Shown here piece after piece: positions 32,233 to 42,933 of a stretch of DNA of 64,000 bases. Where the stretch lies: the NCBI GenBank assembly GCA_010015655.1, contig ML976672.1:740493-804492 (forward strand). Direction: 5' to 3'. The position numbers and the translations under genes were made by a program. The notes under the pieces are model-generated. The model worked only from the letters and a program-made list of their open reading frames with translations. It was not told the origin of the DNA and made no database searches. Position 1 is the first letter of the stretch. Every line of letters starts with the position of its first letter. The DNA comes from Bimuria novae-zelandiae CBS 107.79 (taxonomy: Eukaryota > Ascomycota > Dothideomycetes > Pleosporales > Didymosphaeriaceae).

Positions 32233-35042
32233 GTTGGGCAGTGGAGCAGTCTGCAATCGTCGGTCGGAGCCGCAGGTGTGGAGGGCTTTGGGCGGACAGA
32301 AGCCTGTTTTGCACTGGAACACACGAGGGTGGTGGAGAAGGAGCCGAGAGCGTGGCGTGCACAGCAGTCGCAGCGAAGCTTTTCGAGGAGCCGCAGCAGG
32401 CGACGCAAGCTATGCAGGCTCTGATAGGCACTGGGCTGGCCCTTCCCTGCGCGGCGGCCTCAGAGGTCTGGCTGAGGGCGAGCAGCCGCGAGTGTGGCTG
32501 GGCTGGCCGAGCAGAGGTCGACAACGGGCAGCGCCGTTGTGCAGCGGCAGAAGAACAGAGCTGCTGCACACGGCGGCACGGAGGATTTCGTGCAGATGAT
32601 CCTCGCAGCGTCGTCCTGAAGCAGTTGCGGACGGCCCGTCCAATGACAGATGTCAGACACTGGTCTCAGACAGGGCGACCGGTGGGCAAGGCTTGTGACG
32701 AGCGCGCAAGCAAAAGCAGATGCGGACGTTGGGGTCGGCGGTCGAGGAGCCCGTGGCGGAGGCTATTGGACGGGAGCGTGCGGCGGGAGGGTCGCAGTAG
32801 CAGTAGCAGTAGCAGGCGCGGGGGAGGGGGTGTGGGTAGCTGTAGTGGAGGCTATAGCTATGCGGATAGTAGCAAGCTCCGTTGGGGTGGTGTCTATGCC
32901 AACATCTGATGAGGCGTGATGCGCATACAGATGGCCTGCGTGCTAGCGTTCGCGCCGGAAGCCTGGGGGAGCGACCAGGGTGTCGATATCACCTCGACCG
33001 AAGCCGCAACCACTCCAGGCGGCCAAGATAGACTACCCCAGCGCTGCTCAGCAGGCATGTCCACGGCCCTGCGAGCGGTGGGCGATGCGCGCCATCTTTT
33101 CATGCTCGGAAAGCGTGGGAGTCACCATGCCTTTTGGAACTGAGACAAGTTTCCACCATCCTCCACCATCCTCCACCATCCTCCACCACCACTATGCCCG
33201 CGGGTGACCTGCTCGCTGAGGCCGCCGGGAACAAGCCGCAGCTAGGCATGTTGGTGAGCCACACTCTGTAATGGAGGGCCGCGACGAGATAGCGTAGTGA
33301 GATCAGAGATGACTACATGCTGAAGAGAGTGCGCGTATATATGCTGCGCCTGCCGTCCCGCCTCCTTCCAGCCAACCACCGTTCCCTTGCCGTCTTCTTC
33401 TGCATATTGTTTTACTCGCCTATACACATACATGCTTGCGTTACCAGAGCCACCGTTCGACGTTACTGAAGCTGTAAACACGCACTACGCACGCTTGTCT
33501 GCACCGCACTGCACCCTGAAGACGTCATCCGCCTCCCGGCGCCGTACCCTGATAGATCGCCGCCTCCAGGACGCACTGCAGTCTGTGTTTCTTTTGCCGA
33601 ACCCCGCGAGCGCTGCGCTACAGGCGAAGTCGCTGATTGAATCTTGGGCTGCCGGCGCCGACGTCCTTGGCGACCAATCCGCGCACCCTAGTCGTCGCCC
33701 CGGGCCTCTGCTTCAGACCGCCTTCTGTGCCCTCCCTCACCAGCTGGGCCGCGTCCTCCACCGGCCTCAATCCGCTCTTCTCTCACAGAGCCGCGCGCTG
33801 AGACTCTGCAAACGCCTTTATCCTCTTGTCCTGTTCTCTCAAGCGCGCATTGTTCCGCCGTTAGCGCCAATTGAGAGAAGCGGGAAAGCGATCCCCCACC
33901 TATAAGTCGACCCCTACCATATCCAGTATTGCACCCACCGGACGTGGTTGTACAGAGTCCGCTTCAACACCCCCTCTCCAGCAATTGCGCGCCTAGACGA
34001 GCGCCCTCTTCCTCCGCCGCCGCCGACGACGACGCTCCTGCACTTTGTTTCCCGGGTCCACCAGGCTTCAAAGAAGACAAACGTGTGCCACCACGCCCCC
34101 CACCACGACCACCACGCCCGCCCGAGTGCTTGAGTTTGCTCCCAAATTGCGCGGCACCCACCCGCGCGAACGCCTGCTCTGTTCCTCGAGGCCATTTCGA
34201 GCCCCGCGCAATCGAGGACCTGATTGCCCCTTCCTCGTCTGAGAGGTGAGTCACCGCTCCGTCGTTCCTTCCTTCCTTTCTTCCCCTCCACCAGCCCACA
34301 CATGGCGGCCTGGCCATAGCACACAGTATCCCAGACGGCAGAATTGGGGCTGTGCGACCGCCGTGCCGACTGTTTCTCTGCTTTCGGCCCAGACCGTACC
34401 ACCGTCCCCACCACGCCCAAGAGCGCGGACGGCTGCTGTCCACCGACGCTCGCCTCTGCCTGTGCGCCACACCTCTGCAACCACAAAAGCCCGACCCCAG
34501 ACTCGGATCCTGTGAGAGTCTGCCGCTGACATATACCTCCAGACCGGCCCGAGATTACAGCCACGAGCGTAGACGCGCCCCGATCTCTGCCCTCCCGCGC
34601 GCAGACACGCCTCTGCGCTGCACCATACATCACAGCATCCGCCAGGGAAGCTGCGTCCTTGACTTTGTGCGAGCATCACAGCTTCGTTGCTGCGTCCGGT
34701 GAGCCACTGTTCCTCCAGCGGCGACCTGGAGCTGCTTATGCGTCCGAAACTGCGCGACTAACGCTTCTTATGCAGACAAACATCTTCTGCCTCGAGGGTC
34801 CCCTAGCCCGCAAGCAAGTGCCCTGAAATTTGCCTCTCTGATCTTGTGGCCGCTAGCAATCGCTATCCAAAGCCTTTATAGGGCCACAGGTTGCCTCGTG
34901 CTGCATACACCCTGCAGACCACCGACTGCATTCCGCAGTCATTCGCTTGGACAAAGAAAGAGCGTTTCAGATCATTGAGACCCGGGACCCATCACCGGTA
35001 CTCGGCCTCTACCATCGCATTCCTTCCCACTGTAACATTCAG
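32233..35042. other. 2.8-kb intergenic region before the bHLH gene
   Basis: GC- and pyrimidine-rich, with simple repeats: (GCAGTA)n-like near 32795-32815, a 10-bp TCCACCATCC array at about 33152-33190, and TTCC runs near 34265. Open frames up to 239 codons on both strands reflect the GC-rich composition and have no domain. Most likely long promoter and leader of the rightward regulator gene. Confidence 0.5.
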
Positions 35043-35230
35043 TGATGCCCCAGCCTAGTAAGTACGCCTCTGTCACATCCCCACCCCTTGGTCATCACGA
35101 GCACATCCCGGGGTGCACCCCTGTCATCCTGCCTCCATCCTCCATCATATATTTCTTTCCGACCGTCTCCATTCCTCTTACAGTCAATCCTTCTCCACTG
35201 TTGCCATCATGCTGTATGAAAGCATACTGA
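35043..35230 (+). promoter_or_regulatory. Upstream ORF overlapping the bHLH start, with a leader intron
   Basis: An ATG at 35043 is followed by a GTAAGTACG donor (35056) and an acceptor CTCTTACAG ending at 35183. Spliced or not, this frame ends at the TGA 35228-35230, inside the first codons of the main frame (ATG at 35209) but in another phase. The arrangement would reduce translation of the main frame. Transcription start and splicing are inferred. Confidence 0.5.
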
Positions 35231-36897
35231 CTGTCCCTCAAGCGGACTCGCTCTTCACTCCTCCTTCTTCCTACTCTCCTCAGAAGACACTCTCGAGGCT
35301 GGACTTTCGCCCGGACCCGTTCTCTGACGACACACTAGACGCCGACATTTTTAACATGGCCAGTAGTGGCTCACCAACTCCCTATATCAAAGAGGAGCAC
35401 GACGACTTTGGCCACAACGGCTTCATTTCACAAAGCGGCTTCGGTATGAATCAGTCTTTTGGAAACCAACAGTTCAGTGCCGCCCACGAAGGTGGAAGCG
35501 GCATCAACCCATCTGATCTCACCATGACCGGAAGCATGAACATGAACAACCACTTCGGTGGCTCAAACAACTACATCCCAGGCGGTGCCGGGATCGCAGA
35601 TGACGAGCTCGCAGATTCACTGGGCAATTTTGACCAGCACCAAGGCTTCGATGCTTTTAGCCAGAACGACCATACCAACCAGCACGAGTTCTTCCAACCC
35701 AACAGTGGTCATGTAATCGGTAGTCACCAAAACATAAACCACCAAATCTACTCCAACACGCCCGACGATGCTCCTATTCAGAGCCCTTTTGTCAACCCAA
35801 ACGGGTTTGACTTCAATCAATACCACAGCCGACAGCCCCTAGGCTTCCCTGGTAGCATGCAAGGTGGCCAGGCGCGCCCACGCATTTCGATGAGCCGCCT
35901 CCCTTCCGATACTAGGAGTCCAATGTCGCCCAAGACGCCAGCGATTAGCAGCCTTCACCTAGGCACACCAGACTCTGGTAACTTCGCCTCGCAGCCGATC
36001 ATGGCTGCGAACATGCACCGGCACAAGCCCAGTGTTTCGAGCCAGTGGGACGGCACACCCGGAAGCGCCCATTCGTGGATAGACTCGCCAACTCAGTCAC
36101 CTCATGCTGGTACCTTGCAGCATCATCAGATCGCAGATGTAATGCATTCAGCCAAGCACGCATCGCTCCCCGCGAAAGTTGAAGTTGGGCAGTCGCAAGA
36201 CGCAAAGAAACGCCGTCGCCGCGAATCTCACAACCTTGTTGAGCGTCGTCGTCGCGATAACATCAACGAGCGCATCCACGATCTTTCACGACTCGTACCC
36301 CAACATCGCCTTGAGGACGAGAAGATCCGCAAGCACATCAACAACAACGGTCCACTCTCACCGACCCTGGGCGCAACCGGAATGTCGCCGCCACAGGCGA
36401 CCTCTCTGTTGGCCGGTGGGTCCGGGAGACGTGCCGCTGGCAACATCACGCAGGGTCTGCCGATTGAAGAGAAAGACAAGGGCCCCAACAAGGGCGATAT
36501 CCTCAACGGCGCCGTCAGCTGGACCCGTGATCTGATGTGGCTTCTCTACAAGATGACCAAAGAGCGCGATGAGCTGCAAGCACGCCTACAGGAGCTTGCC
36601 CCTGGGGAGACCTGGGACGACCAGTCTGAAGAAGTGCGTCGCATGCGTACTGAGCTAGTAGATGCAGTCGAGAAGAACGGCTTCACTTCCTTCAAATATT
36701 CTCGTGGGCCAGGATCCGGACTACGCGTTCCCAAACACACCAATCTCGCAGGCGAGCCGCTCAGTCACACACCGCAGAGTCTCAGCCCCGACATGAGCAA
36801 CGGCAGCGGCTCAAACATCAACGCGAACAGCACTTCACACCAGTATTGGAATCAGAGTCTGAAAGAGGAAGACGAATACGTCATGGAAATGAACTAG
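35209..36897 (+). CDS. bHLH transcription factor with long loop
   Basis: A 562-residue nuclear regulator, no intron within the coding part. The basic region RRRRESHNLVERRRR (about 335-349) has H341, E345 and R349 at the positions that read the CACGTG/CANNTG E-box in class B bHLH proteins. Helix 1 (INERIHDLSRLVP) is followed by an unusually long loop of some 70 residues before helix 2 (KGDILNGAVSWTRDLMWLL, about 428-446), then a leucine/charged helix. The N-terminal 330 residues are low-complexity, rich in Asn, Gln, Ser and Pro, and probably serve activation. A later ATG at 35356 is an alternative start. It lacks the Tyr that marks SREBP proteins. I cannot name the ortholog. Confidence 0.85.
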   Translation: MLYESILTVPQADSLFTPPSSYSPQKTLSRLDFRPDPFSDDTLDADIFNMASSGSPTPYIKEEHDDFGHNGFISQSGFGMNQSFGNQQFSAAHEGGSGINPSDLTMTGSMNMNNHFGGSNNYIPGGAGIADDELADSLGNFDQHQGFDAFSQNDHTNQHEFFQPNSGHVIGSHQNINHQIYSNTPDDAPIQSPFVNPNGFDFNQYHSRQPLGFPGSMQGGQARPRISMSRLPSDTRSPMSPKTPAISSLHLGTPDSGNFASQPIMAANMHRHKPSVSSQWDGTPGSAHSWIDSPTQSPHAGTLQHHQIADVMHSAKHASLPAKVEVGQSQDAKKRRRRESHNLVERRRRDNINERIHDLSRLVPQHRLEDEKIRKHINNNGPLSPTLGATGMSPPQATSLLAGGSGRRAAGNITQGLPIEEKDKGPNKGDILNGAVSWTRDLMWLLYKMTKERDELQARLQELAPGETWDDQSEEVRRMRTELVDAVEKNGFTSFKYSRGPGSGLRVPKHTNLAGEPLSHTPQSLSPDMSNGSGSNINANSTSHQYWNQSLKEEDEYVMEMN

Positions 36898-39800
36898 CTC
36901 CCATACCTCGACTTCTGTTCTGATCGGCATACTACTGCATCGTCGTCCGCTTTCCTTTGATGATACCCCCCGCGATACCCCCTGCGCATTCTAGCATTCA
37001 GCATGTGCGCTTTCTTTCCCGAAGTCGAGACGCCTCAGACTGTACTTCCTCTACGGCATAGAACTCGCTTCTACCAACACCTCACCAACATGGACGAAAT
37101 GGCCGCGCTTTCTGTCTTTGCTGGTCACCAGACGAACGCGTCCATCGTGTTCGGTTACGTCGGCCTATCTTTTTCTTCACATTTACTTTTCCTGACTTCA
37201 TATTTCACGTGGCGTACTTGGTGTACTGGTGTGCATAGTCTGTCGGCCGGTAACCCCGAGCCGCGTGAGGCTCGGAGTCCCACTGTATTTCATCTTCTCT
37301 GTTTTCGTTTCTTGTTGTCTATCTCGAAGATGCACATCTCCGTGTAGATATGGACACGACGTCTGTCCCTTCATTTCACCTCATATTCCTGTCTCTGAAT
37401 CTACGATGGTCTGTTGATTTATCTCCGCGCTGCATGGGTGGGGTCGGTCTGGGCATATTTATAGTTCTGTTTTTTCCTGTACATTCATGTTTTCATGGAT
37501 GACTCTACACTTGCTCTGGGATACACGGATGGGATAGCCGGTATGGCGGGCATGGGAACTCGACGTATCACATCGTGGATGGCTGTCCTCGATGGTGTTT
37601 CGATTCGGGCATTGGTTTCTATTTCTGTTTTTTCCTCGTTTATGTTTTCCATTCATATTGTCTACCCCCTAATACATTCATATCAAACATCTCACAACAG
37701 TGCGTCTGTGCTTGACATTTGAGATGTGAAAGGTTCTGGTGGATGTGGATGCCTGGCGCCCTCGAAGGGCGTGGATGCCTGGGCGGAAGCACATCCCGCG
37801 TCTGCTTCCGCCTGCTCCCGCAGCATGGATTCCAATACTTGCTCAGCCTCCCTCTTCCGTCTTGGTCGGTCGGTACGCGCAAACGCGTATTCAGACATCG
37901 CCACCACAGCCCTGTCGCGCCGCGGGCACGTACCTACCTACGAGGCAGTTCCCTCTCGCTCTGGCGGTTTCTCTTCCTTCCGCCTTGGTAATGTGTGTCT
38001 TGCTTGAGTCATGTACCGCAGCTGCCTTTAGTGTTCGCGCCCTTCAAGTGTTCCTTCCTTATACGAACGACGAGGTTTGTCATGAGGTGGACCAAAAGCG
38101 CTGCCTTGTTCGGTGAGCCTTCCCGGGTATATGGGCGAAAATGGGCGTGTTTCAGGTAAAGTTGCGCTCTTTGCGTTTGTTGGGCAGTGTTTACTGGGCG
38201 CTGTGGCGGTTGTGTAGGCACACACACCCAGAGGGTTGTTGAGTGTCTTACGCGTCCTATATCGTGCAGTGGGACACACAGAGGAAGAGATGGGGGAGAA
38301 GCAAGACGCCAGTGCGTTACGCGTATACGTACGACGCTGTGCTGTGCAGTGCGCTTTCTTCCGCGCGCGGGTCTACCTACGTATAGTCCTCCTAGTACAT
38401 GCGTCAACTTCTACGCGTCAACTCCACGCCTCAGTACAGTCCCCCTTCCTCACTTCCTATTCTAACCCAAACCACTCTCAACCCCAGTTAAGCCAACCCT
38501 CCACTCAATGACTCTGTCTCTCCTTCAAACCCCCTACTCCGCCACCGCGCTGTCCTCAGCGCCACTGATCCTGCGTTCAAACATGCTTTAGAAATGACAT
38601 CTGCGGTACCCTCTTTGTTCTGCTAGGCAGCTCCCGACCATGGAGACAGGGATCCTGCGGACGGCGGGTATGTGCGTCGCTGAAGGCGGGCACGGGTCCT
38701 ATGTGTGCCCCACCCACCCCCCACAGTGCCCGTCGACACGACACTGTGACTATGTCTGCGCTCCGGTCCATCTTTCATGGAGACCTTAGCGTAGATGTTG
38801 TGGTCATCCAGCGCAGACTTAAACTCTAATGTATGGGGTTTTGGAGGAGAGCTGCAGATAGGTGTGGTTGGGGTGGGGTGGGAGTGTGCAGGTCTCACTA
38901 CACATTACACAGCGGGTCGGCCATGTCGCGGAGTGAGCCCTTGCAGAAACCCTCAACCTTTACGCTGTGTCCGGCGTCGGCCGCAGACGCCGAGAGCCGA
39001 AAGATGCCGTACGTAGCACAGTTCTGCTTGGTCTTGCGGCGTGTATAGTAAGTATAGCCACAGCAGGACGATCGATTACGGGCGCTGCGTGCATGGTGGC
39101 CGTGGTACACGCGAGGCGAAGCGATGCAGAAGGTCTCAAGCACGGCCTTTAGCACGAACGAACGAAAACCTGACAGGGTACTGACATGTGCGGGACATCT
39201 GCAGCGTAACCTAGACTACACATCACGGCGGCCGGACGATCTCCGTAGCGCGCACTCAATCTTAACAGAGCGCAACTATCATAACGTGCATGATAATGCG
39301 GGCAAGCTCAACGCTCGAGTTCCCCTTCTGCGTTCGCCGTGTTTCGCGACTCAACCCTCCCTGCGCCCTTCATCGGTCTGGACCGTGCTACTTGACCGCA
39401 ACGCTCCTATCGGCAGTTTGCAGCCCAAGCAGAGTTGCTGTGCAGAATCATCTGCCCCGCTCGCGCAACCTCAACACCACGCGCACCGCTGGGCAAACGC
39501 CCATCTGCCACCGACGTCACGGCACACGACATGGGTGAAGACCATGTCTGCCGAGCGCACAGCCTGAAACGCAGCGCGCAAAGGCGACGAGAGTCGCAGA
39601 GGCAGACGACGATGCTCAGTGAGGTCGGTTGCGCGGACGGGAAGTAATGTGACGTTACACCCAGCGTCCGGCGATCGGCAGTGTCGCTGATCGATCCCAG
39701 ATCTGGCGAGCGAGGGTAATGGATGTCTTAGACGAACGATACGGAGCGCTCGCGCAAGACACCAGGTGTGGCTGCAGATAGCGGTTGGACACTGTACAGG

Positions 39801-40251
39801 GCAAAACGTTGACGGCATCTGTGGCTATGCAATGTTGAGGTTGAATAAAGGTTTATTGGTACCTCGCATCGTACCTTTGGTGGCTGGACGTTGCGACAAG
39901 CCACCTGCGATGCTTGCTGCTGTGGCGGCAGAGGTACATCGGTGGCTTTCGTCCCAATAACCTGACATACTCCTCTCACTCTTCTTGGGTAGCTATTCCC
40001 GGCACCGTGTTTCATTGACTCCAATCCTGTGTTTCGCCCCTGAGATGTCGGAGGATGAGACATGGAGACACTGCAAGGCGCGATGTAATGTAACCTGTCA
40101 AATATGTCTTCTTTACTCGGAGCGTCGCCGCAAAATTTGTACAATGCGGCAATCGCAAGTAGTGCAGACGAAGAGCAGGGATGGATTCGGCTATTCGGAT
40201 CCTGCCGAGCCGCACAATGGGACTCTTCATTCCTATGATACGACATCTTAT
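36898..40251. other. 3.4-kb region without a supported gene
   Basis: Contains the 3' end of the bHLH gene. Two minus-strand stretches look somewhat protein-like (about 38.7-38.8 kb, NIYAKVSMKDG; about 38.9-39.05 kb, RRKTKQNCATYGIFRLS), but I could not join them by splice sites to a start or recognise them. Nothing else seen. Confidence 0.4.
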
Positions 40252-41273
40252 CTAGGAGGGGCGCGGCTTATCACTGGCTTGAGGTTGCTGTTGCGAGGGG
40301 GCTGCAGTCGCGGTGTTGAGGGTAGGAGATGGAGTATCCGCGTCGTCGCCGAAACCGAGATTTCTGAACGAGTCAGGGGCCATGAGGTTCCTATCGTGAC
40401 AGTGATGGTCAGCAGAGTTCTTTGAGTCGGGGCTATTTTTGGCAGCGAGAGCTTGTTCGGATGCTGCCGAGGCAGTGTGACAGAAGAAAGTGGAGGCAGG
40501 CGTTGTCCGAGGCGCTGAGATATGCGGAGAAGGGTGGAGCAATGATCGATCTCGGCCAGAACCGTGACGAATGAGGCAGGGGGCTTGCCCATCTGACTGC
40601 TTCCACAGTTGGCACTGGTGGCGGTGTTTCAGGTCCAGTCCGGACAGGAACATTGGAATGGAGGGTCCGTGTTTCTCCCTTGCTCGAAGAAGGCCCACCA
40701 CCCGCTGTCTGGTCCAAGATACCCAAGAGCCCGGTCAGAATCACTTTGACAGGTCGGTATCACAAGATCCATCGCCCTCCCTTGCTCGCAATCCGAAAGT
40801 ACCGTGGCTGCCGCCATTCAACAAGATATGAAGGTGCGGTGTGCGAGGCCGAATGGCCGGGAGGAATCGATAGCGCGGGAGCATCGGTACATACCGTTCC
40901 ATACGACAGGACAGGTATGATTTAGACAGATTGCGACATTCTGGATCGTTGGTGCCACGATGGGATTTGATGCAAGTCAGATATCTCTGCATGATGTGCT
41001 TGCACTCTCCTGAAATACCAGTTAGCTTGTGCAGGAGTTTGGGTGCTCAAGGTCGCATTGGGTACGAGAGCGTGCAATCCAGGGTACCCACCGTCGTGAT
41101 CGAGAGGGAACGAGCCGCGTTCAGGCCTGTAGATAACATCTGTTAGCAACTTCCTCATATGGTGCACGTATCCAGCGCCTCGGTCTGGCAGCTTCGGACT
41201 GAGAAGTTCAAACTACATACGGTGTTGGCCTGCCCACCTTCTGCCCGCCGCCGGGCCCACCAAATGTGCTCAT
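40252..41273 (-). CDS. COX19: Cytochrome c oxidase assembly protein Cox19 (4 exons)
   Basis: A twin CX9C protein of the mitochondrial intermembrane space that acts with Cox11 in copper/redox supply to cytochrome c oxidase. Exons: 41221-41273, 41092-41126, 40895-41009, 40252-40390; 342 nt, 113 residues, in phase. The block RPTPPERGSFPLDHDGEC matches yeast Cox19 almost exactly; the cysteines are C32-x9-C42 and C54-x9-C64; it ends with NLMAPDSFRNLGF and a Ser/Pro/Gln-rich tail. All three introns have good signals (GTATGT, GTGGGT, GTATGT donors). The third intron is long (504 nt). Because of the short exons the gene is easily missed. Confidence 0.94.
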
Positions 41274-41679
41274 GACGTTATGCGCAAAAGTCAATACGAG
41301 TATGCGGGAGCAACGGTTCAAAGCTGCTTTGGTGTGGCGTCAATGGCAGCGATGGTGTTGAACGTGATGCTGGTGGAGTGAGCTCGAAATAAAGACGACG
41401 CGGATCGTTGGTCCGTGCCCTCGGCATGACGCGCTTCATCAAAGGGATTGTTTAAACGACTATGCATTCTCTCTCTTCTTTCCCTAAGAGTAGTTCTGCT
41501 CGGGATCGGAAGAAAGAAGCATGTGTTCTAGCTGTGCCCATATGAAGTCTCGATTTTAGCCGTTTTCTGTGACTGCTTGTCCGCGCACAACAACCACCCC
41601 CAATACCAACGCACCCGGTATCCTGAGCTTCAAATACGTGATCCTTCGAACTCGTATTCACAGTCGAATTCAATAAGCC
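41274..41679. promoter_or_regulatory. Divergent promoter COX19 / START-like gene
   Basis: 406 bp between two divergent ATGs. No clear TATA box seen. Confidence 0.4.
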
Positions 41680-42312
41680 ATGGCATCTGAATCGACATGG
41701 CCTCCATCCTCTGGTCTCAGCACACGAACAGTCTCGCGCTCTGACGCCATCTTGACCCTCGCGGCCTCGATCACCATCTCCGCTCCCGCCGAACAAGTCT
41801 TCGCCACTATTCTGGACACATCGACTTACCCGTCATGGTGCACGTTCGTCCCGCGAGTAGGCATCAAATCGCAGCCGTCAGGGGTAGATAGCTCGTCCCA
41901 GATCCTCCACCTTGGCACAAGCTTCACATTCTACGCCGTTATGGACTCCTCCAAGCCTAACAAGGAAGCCGCCACAAACCTTCACATTATGGATATCTCT
42001 ACACCGGAGAAACAGAGCGAATATATTCCCAAGGACGTGCTCGAAAGCGATCGAACTTACACGGCCGATCTGGGGAGGGTGTACAGAGTGGCGTGGGGTG
42101 GGCATGAGGGCTTCTTCACGGGAGTGCTTAGGTTCGAGAGGTTTCATGAAATTATTGTTACCGGACAGAATGAGTGCGAAGTGAGGAACTGGGAGATTAT
42201 GGGCGGTATCCTGGCGCACGCGGTGAAGTGGCTGTACAAGGATACATTGCAGAAGAAGTTTGAGGATTGGAATAGGGAGCTGAAAGCGTTCTGCGAAAAG
42301 GACAAGATGTAA
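41680..42312 (+). CDS. START/SRPBCC-like (polyketide cyclase / Coq10-type fold) protein
   Basis: A 210-residue intronless protein. The start AASITISAPAEQVFATILDTSTYPSWCTFVPRV (in parts) has the features of the SRPBCC fold: a strand, the APAEQVFA helix, and the W-x2-F/W turn that opens the ligand pocket. The middle and end (GHEGFFTGVLRFERFHEI, then NWEIMGGILAHAVKW and a long C-terminal helix LYKDTLQKKFEDWNRELK) fit the grip of a helix over a beta sheet. Fungal members have been left as SRPBCC domain proteins of unknown ligand. No signal peptide. Family call good, function open. Confidence 0.7.
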   Translation: MASESTWPPSSGLSTRTVSRSDAILTLAASITISAPAEQVFATILDTSTYPSWCTFVPRVGIKSQPSGVDSSSQILHLGTSFTFYAVMDSSKPNKEAATNLHIMDISTPEKQSEYIPKDVLESDRTYTADLGRVYRVAWGGHEGFFTGVLRFERFHEIIVTGQNECEVRNWEIMGGILAHAVKWLYKDTLQKKFEDWNRELKAFCEKDKM

Positions 42313-42933
42313 GAGCACTGTCGGGTTCATGACTTGTGTGTCACCTACCAGGATTTCGAACTCGATGGCAGGTTCCATGGTGGATGTCACGGCCACCTGG
42401 ATGCGAGGACGGGAGGATCAATGAAGCTACTGGTAACGACGGGGGTATTCTGACGGATTTGGTATCCACTGGAAAGGCGTTCGAAGGTATGATTACCAAA
42501 GCCCAGGCCGACGAGTTCGCACATAGCCAGAATATCTTGTTTGTGCAAGCGGGTGGGCAGTGGGTGATGAGCGCATATCCGGGGTTCAGGTGATTGGTGA
42601 TGTTTGGTTCTATTTTCGTGGTCTCAGACAATTCGGCCCACTAAAACAATGCGGAATTCTTCACTGTCTGAAGGCTGGCTCGGTTTTCTGTTAGGGGTAA
42701 ATAACAAAAACAAAAAATCGAGAGATTATACGAGCTGCAGGCCAATGAACTTCGGGACAGCTGTTTTAGCTGCATGCCTCATGCCGATGACTCAACGCAT
42801 CCACCCTTAGGTTTAACATAACATGAGAAAACACAAGAGCTTAAGGAAAGACGCACGACAGTTATTCTTCTCTGGTTAAAACACGGTGCCTGAAGCATCC
42901 ATCTGTTTTGGTACTCTTTCACCGAACGAAGCC
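42313..42933. other. Intergenic
   Basis: 620 bp with no supported gene. Confidence 0.4.

Noticed and set aside
33387..33905. 172-codon frame upstream of the bHLH gene
   Set aside because: No domain, GC-rich composition alone explains the length, and frames of similar size overlap on the other strand.
33914..34679. 239- and 142-codon minus-strand frames
   Set aside because: Gly/Arg/Trp-rich low-complexity read-through of a pyrimidine-rich leader; no start context or homology.
35113..35208. N-terminal extension of the bHLH protein from 35113
   Set aside because: Most of it would be leader-intron sequence (35056-35183), and it is not protein-like; the ATG at 35209 is preferred.
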